DNA of 14,556 bases from the NCBI GenBank assembly GCA_963808455.1, contig CAWEHT010000288.1, positions 1-14,556 on the forward strand, given 5' to 3'. Positions 1 to 5,977 of the stretch are shown piece by piece. Origin of the DNA: CAWEHT01 sp963808455 (GTDB taxonomy: Bacteria > Chloroflexota > Anaerolineae > CG2-30-64-16). Under the pieces are notes generated by a model. That model saw only the letters and a program-made list of their open reading frames with translations. It did not search any database and had not been told where the DNA came from. Every line of letters starts with the position of its first letter. Position 1 is the first letter of the stretch. The position numbers were made by a program, and so were the translations under genes.

Positions 1-1
1 A

Positions 2-202
2 GAACTAGGCATGATTCCTGCCAACATGCCTCAAGAAGCGCGCGATCACCTGCTCCAACCCGAGATTATGATAGCGCCTGCCGTGTTTCTGGCCTCCGAT
101 GCCTCACGTTGGCTGACTGGACGGCGCCTGGTTGCCACCGAGTGGAGCCTTGCCTCTCCTGAGGGTAAGTCTGTGGCCGAAGGCATAGGACAATTGTCAT
201 GA
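2..202 (+). CDS. Short-chain dehydrogenase/reductase, C-terminal fragment (partial at left edge)
   Basis: The reading frame is open from base 2 and ends with TGA at 200-202, so only the last 66 residues are present and the true start lies outside the window. The stretch VFLASDASRWLTG is the typical C-terminal signature of classical NAD(P)-dependent short-chain dehydrogenases, where the loop after the last helix precedes the final strand. The Rossmann fold nucleotide motif and the Ser-Tyr-Lys catalytic residues would be upstream and cannot be checked. Substrate unknown. Because the signature is intact I take this as the end of a real gene, not a shadow. It converges with trmD, leaving about 195 nt between their stops. 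Confidence 0.7.
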   Translation, partial: ELGMIPANMPQEARDHLLQPEIMIAPAVFLASDASRWLTGRRLVATEWSLASPEGKSVAEGIGQLS

Positions 203-275
203 TCGTTGACCGGGCCGCGAGCAAGCAGCGCAGATAACGTGACAGGACGACCATAGGCTTCATGTAGGGCGAAAT

Positions 276-293
276 CTGGCGCGGCGTCGCCAG
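276..293. terminator. GC-rich hairpin between convergent genes, possible bidirectional terminator
   Basis: CTGGCG (276-281) and CGCCAG (288-293) form a perfect 6-bp stem around a 6-nt loop, between the stops of the plus-strand dehydrogenase fragment and minus-strand trmD. There is no U-tract on either side, so intrinsic termination is uncertain. The rest of 203-397 shows no gene. Confidence 0.3.
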
Positions 294-397
294 CCTTGAG
301 GCCCTCGTGTCGGGAGCCGAATTCTGATGTACCTCGGCCCGCTTCACCCCGGGGCCCTGAGTGCAGGCTGCCCGGCCCGCTGCGGAGCGCCGCGCCG

Positions 398-1189
398 CTA
401 CGAGCCTTCCGCCTCGTTCGGGGCGGGCGGCGCCGGGGGAGCCTCGCGACCGGGCCCTTGGGCGGCCAGGCCCGCCAGGTAGGCCCGGTCGGCGTCGCTC
501 AGCGGGGCCGAGCGCAGCAGGTCGGGGCGACGTTCCCACGTGCGACGCAGCGCCTGCTCGCGCCGCCAGCGGGCCACGCGCGCGTGGTCGCCCGAGGTCA
601 GGATCTCAGGGATCGCCGCGCCGCGGAATTCAGGGGGCGCGTGTACTGGGGATATTCGAGGAGCCCCGTGGCGAACGAGTCCTCCAGCGGCGCCATGTCA
701 TAGCCGAGCGCGCCCGGCAGGAGGCGCGTGACGGCATCGACGATGATCATGGCCGCCAGCTCGCCTCCTGAGATGACGAAGTCGCCGATCGAGAATCTCA
801 TCGGTGGCCAGGTCTGCCCGCACGCGCTCGTCCACCCCCTCGTACCGCCCGCAGATCAGGGCGATGCGGCTGTGGCCCGAGAGCTCCTGCGCGACCGCCT
901 GGCTGAAGGAGCGGCCCTGGGGAGTGAGCAGGATGATCGGCACGTCTGCGGAGGGCCGTTGGGCCAGCACGGTCTCCACGGCGGTGAAGATCGGCTCCGG
1001 CTTCATGACCATGCCCCCGCCGCCGCCGTAGGGCGTGTCGTCGGTCACGTGGTGGCGCCCGGCGGCATAATCCCGGATATTGTGCAGCGCCACCGACAGG
1101 ATGCGGGCCTCCTGCGCCCGCTTGAGGATGCTTTCCTCAAAAGCGCCGGCGAACATGCCGGGGAACAGAGTGAAGATATCGAAATGCAT
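398..1189 (-). CDS. trmD: tRNA (guanine37-N1)-methyltransferase TrmD, with two single-base frameshifts
   Basis: TrmD is a SPOUT-class enzyme that uses S-adenosylmethionine to methylate G37 next to the anticodon of tRNAs reading CNN codons, preventing +1 slippage. Family motifs appear in order: MHFDIFTLFPGMF at the start, PYGGGGGMVMKPEPI, LLTPQGRSFSQ, ICGRYEGVDERV, then SIGDFVISGGELAAMIIVDAV, LLEYPQYTRP and a C-terminal WRREQALRRTWERRPDLL. These lie in three frames. One extra base near 794-795 (inside DEISIGD) and one missing base in the G run 633-637 (inside TRPPEFRG) restore a 263-residue protein, a normal TrmD length. ATG at 1189 overlaps the upstream stop by one base (TGATG), implying translational coupling. 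The usual rpsP-rimM-trmD-rplS neighbours are absent. The lesions could be assembly errors; a real loss would be surprising for so important a gene. Confidence 0.93.
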
Positions 1190-2052
1190 CAGGGCCCACC
1201 TGCTCCAAGCCATTTCTGCCTGATCCGCGCCAGCGTGCCGTCGGCCTTCAGGGCGGCGAGCGCGTCGTCCACGGCCTTCCGCAGCGCGTCGGCGTCGTGT
1301 GGGAGGACAACAACGTATGGGTCGCTGACGAGGGGCGGGCCGACGGCCAACAAGTGCCCACCGTCGCGGTCAAAGAGGTCAAGGCTGATGGCGTCAACGA
1401 TGGCCGCGTCCGCGCCACCCTGCCCCACGGCCGCCAGGGCGTCGTCGGGCGATTCCCGCGCCACGACCGTCATGCCCGGCCTGCCCTTCTGCAAGGCTCG
1501 GGCCTGAGAATCGCCTTCGCTGCCCCACTCGACCGCCACGCGCCGCCCGGCGAGGCTCGCGGTGCCGGTGATAGGCGACCCCGCGGGCGCCGCCAGGACG
1601 ACCCCGGCCTCGATATAGGGCGCCGAGAATGATACATCCTCGGGCCGCCAGCCGGCGATCGGCAAGGCCGAGATGGCGGCATCCACCCGGCCGGCCGCGA
1701 CGGCGTCCATCAGTTCATCGAAGCCGACCGTCTCGACATCGAGGCGCACGCCCAGCCGGCCGGCGATGGCCGTTGCCAGGTCAACGTCGAACCCAACAGG
1801 GTGGCCGGACGTGTCCAGCTGCTCGAAGGGCGGGAAGCTCGGATCGAGCCCGACCCGCCACACGCCGCTCTCATGCAAGCGCGCCAGGGACCGATCGCGA
1901 TGCGAGAGCCGGTTGCCCGCCCACGCGCCTAGCCCCGCCAGCAACGCCACCAATACCAGCGCGGCAGCCCAGCGGGCGCCCCGGCCGCGTCGGGCATGGG
2001 AGAGCAGCAGACGGAAGCGAGCGAAGCGCGCCGGCCGGCGGCCCGGCTCCAT
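1189..2052 (-). CDS. Membrane-anchored family-3 extracellular solute-binding protein (amino-acid type)
   Basis: This 287-residue protein has an N-terminal membrane segment (about residues 28-46, rich in Ala/Leu/Val) followed by a periplasmic-binding-protein type 2 domain. The motif WRVGLDPSFPPFEQLD near residue 65 and GFDVDLATAIAGRLG just after are typical of polar amino acid ABC binding proteins (SBP_bac_3). GFDELMDAVAAGRVDAAIS is the conserved second block. No lipobox is seen, so it is probably held by an uncleaved anchor. The start is ATG 2052, with GGAGGA upstream and a 1-nt TGATG overlap with the glycoside hydrolase stop; its own stop overlaps the trmD start the same way. No permease or ATPase gene lies nearby, so it may be an orphan binding protein or a sensor. 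Ligand not determinable. Confidence 0.85.
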   Translation of the reverse strand: MEPGRRPARFARFRLLLSHARRGRGARWAAALVLVALLAGLGAWAGNRLSHRDRSLARLHESGVWRVGLDPSFPPFEQLDTSGHPVGFDVDLATAIAGRLGVRLDVETVGFDELMDAVAAGRVDAAISALPIAGWRPEDVSFSAPYIEAGVVLAAPAGSPITGTASLAGRRVAVEWGSEGDSQARALQKGRPGMTVVARESPDDALAAVGQGGADAAIVDAISLDLFDRDGGHLLAVGPPLVSDPYVVVLPHDADALRKAVDDALAALKADGTLARIRQKWLGAGGP

Positions 2053-3230
2053 CACGGTTCCTCCTCGGTGAGGATGTCGGCGAGCGATGCGCCATGGGCA
2101 TACTTCTGCACCGCCAGGTAGATCGGCTTCGGCTGGAAGGTTGGGTTGACGAAAGTATAGTAGTCCTGGTAGGTACCCGCCGGGCGCGGGTAGCGAAAGG
2201 CCCAGAGGCACAGGGCGTCGACCCAGGGCCACGTCAGGACCTCCTGGTAGGCCTCGATGGTATAGATCACGCGCTGCTCCGGCCGCACAGCCTTGGTCCA
2301 GCGCGGGTGGTCGTTCCATCCGCCCTCGGTGATGATCATGTGCTTCTTGGCATCGCCGTTGCGCACCATAACTTGCCGCAGGAGTTCGACGCGGCGAAAG
2401 TCGACCATGCCGGGGTCGGGTCCCTCGTAGGGCGAGAACGTCCAGCCGTAGCTGTGCGCTGCCAACACATCGAAGTAGCGGGCCGCGCCGGCATCGTACA
2501 TGGCCTGCAGATAGTCGAGGTCGTCGTAGGCCCAATCGCTCCCGGCAGCGGCCAGGGTCGGCGACAGGGCGCCGGCCAGGACCTTCACGTCCGGGTTGGC
2601 CCCCTTGGCCGCGGGGTAGACCTGGCGCAGCATGGCGGTATAGCTGGCCGGGTCGGGCGGACGATAGCCCCATTCCTGGCTCAAATTCGGCTCGTTCCAA
2701 ATGATGATGTAGTTGACCCGTCCGCGGAAATGGGCGGCGAAAGCTGCTACGAAGGCGGCGAAGGCCGGGTACTGGCTTTCGTCGAGGTACAGCGGCGATG
2801 TCTTGGCCGGCCGCGCCCAGTCGGGCACGTAGCCCAGCCGGGCTATTACCGTGAGGCCCTGGTTGACGGCGTTGTCGACGATCAGGTCGGCGTGCGTCCA
2901 ATCGTAGACGCCCGGCGAGGGCTCCTGAGCTGCCCACAGGAAATACTCCACGATCCAGGAGGCGCCCATCTGGTTTACCATCTGCAAGGTTTGCTGGATC
3001 TTCCAGGGCTCGACCTCATCGGTCAATCGCGTGTGGATGCCCAGCTTGGGGTTGATCGACACGACATGCTGCTGCGGGCCCAGTTCCATCCAGGGGCGCT
3101 CCGAGCGATAAGGCAGGAGCAACGTTGCGAGCAGCGCCAACCCACAAAGGATGGACCCGGCGGCCCGCCTGCAGCACCTGTGACCCCTCCCCGCTCCGGC
3201 GCTAGTTTTCGTGTGACGGTTCTCTTCCAC
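2052..3230 (-). CDS. Membrane-anchored clan-A glycoside hydrolase (cellulase/GH5-GH39-like)
   Basis: A 392-residue protein with a (beta/alpha)8-type sugar hydrolase domain. A hydrophobic segment at about residues 24-40 follows Arg-rich residues and should act as a signal anchor, placing the enzyme outside the membrane. IIIWNEPN gives the acid/base Glu at about residue 180; MIITEGGWN gives the nucleophile Glu at about 302. Both sit at strand ends as in clan GH-A retaining enzymes, and their spacing fits. DVLAAHSYGW and LCLWAFRYP are further family-like blocks. The start is a GTG at 3230 with weak ribosome-binding sequence, the only reasonable in-frame start before the anchor. The stop shares one base with the next gene. 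Substrate cannot be named; GH39-, GH5- or GH30-like assignment needs a profile search. Its coupling to a binding protein and trmD is unusual. Confidence 0.85.
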   Translation of the reverse strand: MEENRHTKTSAGAGRGHRCCRRAAGSILCGLALLATLLLPYRSERPWMELGPQQHVVSINPKLGIHTRLTDEVEPWKIQQTLQMVNQMGASWIVEYFLWAAQEPSPGVYDWTHADLIVDNAVNQGLTVIARLGYVPDWARPAKTSPLYLDESQYPAFAAFVAAFAAHFRGRVNYIIIWNEPNLSQEWGYRPPDPASYTAMLRQVYPAAKGANPDVKVLAGALSPTLAAAGSDWAYDDLDYLQAMYDAGAARYFDVLAAHSYGWTFSPYEGPDPGMVDFRRVELLRQVMVRNGDAKKHMIITEGGWNDHPRWTKAVRPEQRVIYTIEAYQEVLTWPWVDALCLWAFRYPRPAGTYQDYYTFVNPTFQPKPIYLAVQKYAHGASLADILTEEEP

Positions 3231-3248
3231 CTGGAAAGGCTGGTGTTG

Positions 3249-3257
3249 TGCTATAAT
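3249..3257 (+). promoter_or_regulatory. Extended -10 promoter
   Basis: TGC followed by a perfect TATAAT (3252-3257) makes an extended -10 element. The expected -35 position (about 3229-3234) reads ACCTGG, which is poor, as is common for extended -10 promoters. It points toward the small membrane protein genes starting at 3488, giving a leader of about 220 nt. Confidence 0.6.
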
Positions 3258-3263
3258 GGCCCT

Positions 3264-3480
3264 GTGGCATGGCCGGGCTTTGGCCCGCCGGGCCTGCGCG
3301 CAGGCTTGGGCCAGGGAGCCGGCCGGCCAGGAAGCTCGCTGAAGACGGGCCCTTCCTTGGTCCTTCGCCTTTGGCGTACATTGTTGGCGGGGCCACCTGG
3401 CATACGTGGCTGGCGGCCTGCCGTCGCGCAGGCCCGCTGGCGGGCATGCAGTTCTCTGGATAGCAGACCTGGTTGGGAGG
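3264..3480 (+). other. GC-rich leader with several inverted repeats
   Basis: Between the promoter and the GTG at 3488 lies a non-coding stretch rich in self-complementary segments: the palindrome GCCTGCGCGCAGGC at 3292-3305, CGCC-TTT-GGCG at 3366-3376, GGCCTGC/GCAGGCC pairing 3415-3421 with 3428-3434, and GCCCG/CGGGC pairing 3432-3436 with 3441-3445 around a CTGG loop. The last two overlap by three bases and cannot both form completely. The GGGAGG ribosome-binding site follows at 3475-3480. A structured 5' leader is plausible; no known riboswitch family is recognised. Confidence 0.4.
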
Positions 3481-3487
3481 CTTTTCT

Positions 3488-3787
3488 GTGTCCGTTATCG
3501 CTACCCTGGGGGCTATTGCCGCGGTTATCATCGCCCTCGAGATATTTGTCATCCTGCTGATCCCCGCTATCATCCTTTTTCTCGCCGTCAAGGGCATGAG
3601 CTGGACGCACAGGCAAGTCCACACACACGCCCCGCCGGTGCGAGCCCTCTTCCGGCAGGCGGCGACCGTCACAGAGGACATCAGCCAGAAGGTGGCGGCC
3701 CCGGTGTTCGCGGCCAGCACGGCCGCGGCACGGGTCAGGCGCATGCAAGCAGCCCTGGCTTCCCACCTGTTTCCCAGAGAGGTGTAG
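3488..3787 (+). CDS. Small membrane protein with one long N-terminal membrane segment
   Basis: A 99-residue protein of unknown function. Its first 40 residues form a long hydrophobic stretch (LGAIAAVIIALEIFVILLIPAIILF) that could be one long or two tightly paired membrane helices. A basic turn (KGMSWTHRQVH) and an Ala-rich amphipathic tail with many Val/Ala follow. I choose the GTG at 3488 because GGGAGG ends seven bases upstream; a TTG at 3473 is in frame but lies on the ribosome-binding site itself. The next gene starts 4 nt after its stop, so the two are probably cotranscribed from the promoter near 3252. It resembles the small accessory membrane proteins found beside YtxH-like proteins, but I do not recognise a named family. 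Confidence 0.75.
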   Translation: MSVIATLGAIAAVIIALEIFVILLIPAIILFLAVKGMSWTHRQVHTHAPPVRALFRQAATVTEDISQKVAAPVFAASTAAARVRRMQAALASHLFPREV

Positions 3788-3791
3788 CGTC

Positions 3792-4025
3792 GTGTCCCCA
3801 CGCAACCAGTTCATGATCATTGGCGCGGTCGTTGGCGCTGTATTGGGCGCCCTGGCGGCCTATCTCTACGTCGAGTCGCAGGTGCCCGGCGTGACGGCCA
3901 CAGTCAAAGAGCCTGGTCGCAAGCTCAGGGTGAAAGCCGGCGTGACCGATTACTTGAAGATCGGCAGCGCGGCCTACACGCTCGTCCGGGAGCTGCAGAA
4001 GCTGGTGAAGACCAGCGAGAATTGA
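3792..4025 (+). CDS. Small YtxH-like single-pass membrane protein
   Basis: A 77-residue protein: short N-terminus, a Gly/Ala-rich membrane helix at residues 8-27 (MIIGAVVGAVLGALAAYLYV), then a charged soluble tail with Lys/Arg and a possible amphipathic helix at the end. The Gly-Ala pattern of the helix recalls YtxH/gas-vesicle-like small proteins, but this is a weak family link. Start is GTG 3792, with GAGAGG about 13 nt upstream, 4 nt after the previous stop. It is likely in the same transcript as the preceding membrane protein; function unknown. No clear terminator follows before the tRNA promoter. Confidence 0.7.
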   Translation: MSPRNQFMIIGAVVGAVLGALAAYLYVESQVPGVTATVKEPGRKLRVKAGVTDYLKIGSAAYTLVRELQKLVKTSEN

Positions 4026-4059
4026 TGCAATTCTAGCACAGAAGGGCCAGGTACCCAAC

Positions 4060-4089
4060 TTGACCGTGCGGCTGGCCGTCTGTTAGAAT
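4060..4089 (+). promoter_or_regulatory. Sigma-70-type promoter of the tRNA-Glu gene
   Basis: TTGACC at 4060-4065 and TAGAAT at 4084-4089 are separated by 18 bp (TTAGAA at 4083 would give 17). This matches housekeeping promoter consensus well and would start transcription about 50 nt before the tRNA. Confidence 0.6.
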
Positions 4090-4145
4090 GCCCTCGTTCC
4101 TGGGCGCGCAATCTGGTCTTACCAGAGCTGTGTTCCCAGATCTTT

Positions 4146-4218
4146 GCCTCCATCGTCTAGAGGACCAGGACACAGGCCCTTCAAGCCTGGTACATGGGTT
4201 CGAATCCCATTGGAGGCA
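4146..4218 (+). tRNA. tRNA-Glu (anticodon TTC), C at position 33
   Basis: A 73-nt cloverleaf. The acceptor stem pairs GCCTCCA with TGGAGGC, with discriminator A; CCA is not encoded (TCG follows). The D arm begins CGTCTAGAGG, typical of tRNA-Glu. The anticodon stem is CAGGC/GCCTG with loop CCTTCAA; the T arm is ATGGG-TTCGAAT-CCCAT with all five pairs. Anticodon TTC decodes GAA/GAG. The loop has C at position 33 where nearly all tRNAs carry U; bacterial tRNA-Glu usually reads CTTTCAA or CTTTCAC here. This may be a base error or a real variant. All stems are perfect, so the gene otherwise looks functional. Confidence 0.93.
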
Positions 4219-4219
4219 T

Positions 4220-4447
4220 CGCGATGCAACCGTGTGCCAGCAGCTGCGGGTCGTACTCGATCCGAAACGCTTCCTCTCCGACCTCGATTTTGACCGCGAA
4301 CGCCCGCAGTCCCTGGACGAGCAGAATGAACGCATGACTCAAGTCGTTGAGAACAACACCAGTGCCATCAGCATCCTGTGCGAGAAGTCGGCCGATTCTG
4401 AGATGTTGCTGCGCGACCATGATCGGCGCGCCCAGGAGTCGCTCTGA
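4220..4447 (+). pseudogene. Coiled-coil-like coding remnant without clear start
   Basis: One plus-strand frame after the tRNA is open to TGA 4445-4447 with strong G/C preference at third positions, better than the opposite strand over the same stretch. Its end reads NERMTQVVENNTSAISILCEK and then LLRDHDRR, a heptad-like pattern like that of short coiled-coil proteins carrying NT-x-AI-x-L repeats. The frame runs back through the tRNA, so the true start is either ATG 4334 (37 residues) or lost. I treat it as a degraded or truncated gene; function unknown. Confidence 0.3.
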
Positions 4448-4770
4448 CTGAACTGTACAGCGCGAGTCCGGACACCCATCCGGTGCATCAGAGCCATGCC
4501 GCTCTGCTGTCGGCCGGCGGCTGGGCGGTGCCCAAGATCGCCGAGCTCTTGCGCGTGGACCGGGCCACCGACCCCACTCGGCTTGACCGCTTTGCCGTCG
4601 AGGGCCTGGGTGGCTTGGCCATTCCGTTGAATAGGTGGGCGGCAGCGCTTTGCCCGCTTGAGGCCGGAGTTCGTGGCCCAGGCCCTTCCTGCCTATGCGC
4701 CAGAGGCGTGGCAGGGCTGATAGCAGGAGACTGGCCACCGTGTGCGCAGGTACAAACGCGGCGGTAGGTG
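4444..4770 (+). pseudogene. IS630-type transposase N-terminus, decayed
   Basis: The translation starting LTELYSASPDTHPVHQSHAALL and continuing GGWAVPKIAELLRVDRAT, LDRFAVEGLGGLA matches the N-terminal helix-turn-helix block of IS630-family transposases (segment order: L-x-x-LY-x-x-SPD, ALLLSA, WSVPEIAELLGV, RWLDRFEAEGLAGL). Downstream the homology changes frame: FARLRPEFVAQALPAYAPEAW (4650-4712) is in another frame and ends at stops near 4718, and DSRRLATVCA resumes in a third phase. The catalytic DDE half is missing, so this is an immobile relic lying between the tRNA and the Ldh gene. No terminal inverted repeats are seen. Confidence 0.5.
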
Positions 4771-4790
4771 CATCTGCGCATCTGCATCTG
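4770..4790 (+). repeat. Short tandem GCATCTG repeat
   Basis: Three copies of GCATCTG (4770-4776, 4778-4784, 4784-4790; the last two share a base) lie 20 nt upstream of the GTG start of the Ldh-family gene. They may be a small operator-like repeat or slippage; too short to judge. Confidence 0.3.
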
Positions 4791-4809
4791 TCCTTTGTGG
4801 AGGGTCGCA

Positions 4810-5850
4810 GTGGCAAACGAGATAAGAGTCAGCTACGATGCGCTGGTCGGCGTGATCAGGCATGCCCTGGCGGCGGAAAGGGTGCCGCAGGAAGTACGAG
4901 ACGCCGAGGCCCTGATCATGGCGGAAGCCGATCTGGTGGGCGTGCCGTCTCACGGTATCAATATGTTGCCCGGGCTGCTGGCTGCCATCCGCGAGGGGCG
5001 GGTGAATGCAGACCCGAAGCCGAGGCTGTTGCGCGACCAGGCCGCGACTTGCCTGCTCGATGGCGATCGCGGGCCGGGGCGCTATGTCTCGGCGCTCGGG
5101 ATGCAGCATGCAACCGAGCGCGCCGGCCGCTACGGGCTTGGCCTGTGCGTTGCCCGAAGCGTGTCTCATTGGGGGCGCGGCCATGCCTATGCGTATCGTG
5201 CTGCCCGAGCGGGAATGATCGGCCTTTGCACCACCAACGCCATCCCTAACATGTCGGCGTATGGTTCCACCAGGCACGTGCTCGGCAACAACCCCATGGC
5301 GATCGGCGTGCCACGCGGCGATGGCCGCGACCCCGTGGTCCTCGACATGGCCATGAGCCAGGCCGCCGTCGGCAAGATCGCCACGTATCTGCGTGAAGGG
5401 AAGCGCGTGCCGCCGGGCTGGGGCTTAGATGCTTCAGGACAGCCTACCGACGATCCGGCGGCTATCCTGTCATCCGGCCTGATCCTCCCCATGGGCCAAC
5501 ACAAAGGGGCTGGCCTCGCGCTCATGCTGGAACTGCTCACGGGCGCTCTCTCCGGCGGCTTGTTGAGCCACGAGATCGCCCGAGTCGACCCGACCGGGGC
5601 GGACCCCGAGGGGTCGAAGTTCCTGTTGGCGATCGATCCCGCAGCGTTCGGCGACCTGCCGCACTTCACGCAGCGTGTCGAGGACCTCTTGAGCTATCTC
5701 ACGAGCGAGTTCGGGCCAGACGAGCGGCCCTTTTATCCCGGCCAGCGCGGCTGGCTGGCTCGCGACCAGAACCTTGCAGAGGGGATCCCCATCCATCCGC
5801 AGGTGGTAGAGCGCTTGATGGCCTCAGGAATCCGCCTGCCGGTGGGCTAG
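4810..5850 (+). CDS. Malate/L-lactate dehydrogenase (Ldh)-family oxidoreductase
   Basis: A 346-residue cytosolic NAD(P)H-dependent oxidoreductase of the Ldh_2 family, which includes malate, lactate, ureidoglycolate, 2,3-diketogulonate and delta-1-piperideine-2-carboxylate reductases acting on 2-oxo acids or imines. Landmarks: VPSHGI with a conserved His at residue 48, SVSHWGRGHAYAYRAA with His at 120 (the family's catalytic region), GNNPMAIGVP at 160-168, VVLDMAMS, and HKGAGLALMLELL at 231-243. Length fits the family. The start is GTG 4810, five bases after GGAGGG; an in-frame ATG at 4768 lacks a ribosome-binding site and would add residues unlike the family. The gene is intact and converges with the sugar operon, so it may serve the same pathway, but nothing here identifies its substrate. 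Confidence 0.9.
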   Translation: MANEIRVSYDALVGVIRHALAAERVPQEVRDAEALIMAEADLVGVPSHGINMLPGLLAAIREGRVNADPKPRLLRDQAATCLLDGDRGPGRYVSALGMQHATERAGRYGLGLCVARSVSHWGRGHAYAYRAARAGMIGLCTTNAIPNMSAYGSTRHVLGNNPMAIGVPRGDGRDPVVLDMAMSQAAVGKIATYLREGKRVPPGWGLDASGQPTDDPAAILSSGLILPMGQHKGAGLALMLELLTGALSGGLLSHEIARVDPTGADPEGSKFLLAIDPAAFGDLPHFTQRVEDLLSYLTSEFGPDERPFYPGQRGWLARDQNLAEGIPIHPQVVERLMASGIRLPVG

Positions 5851-5977
5851 AGGAAGAGATAAGGCGCGGTTCCCATCCTCCAGCAGAGGCCAGAGAGTTG
5901 GCTCAGGCGTCCTGTCCTGCCTTCCATGTCGGTCATACGGCGGAGGCACGCAGTCGGGTCTATATTGCTCGCCGGCG

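Noticed and set aside
1189..2937. A 582-residue minus-strand open frame
   Set aside because: Only the part from ATG 2052 matches a family; the upstream part is a shadow of the glycoside hydrolase in another frame.
1629..3560. A 643-residue plus-strand open frame
   Set aside because: It is antisense to the glycoside hydrolase and binding protein, has no family signature, and is expected in high-GC DNA.
4181..4816. A 211-residue minus-strand open frame covering the tRNA flank
   Set aside because: It overlaps the tRNA, has weaker third-position G/C preference than the plus strand over the same bases, and shows no family motif.
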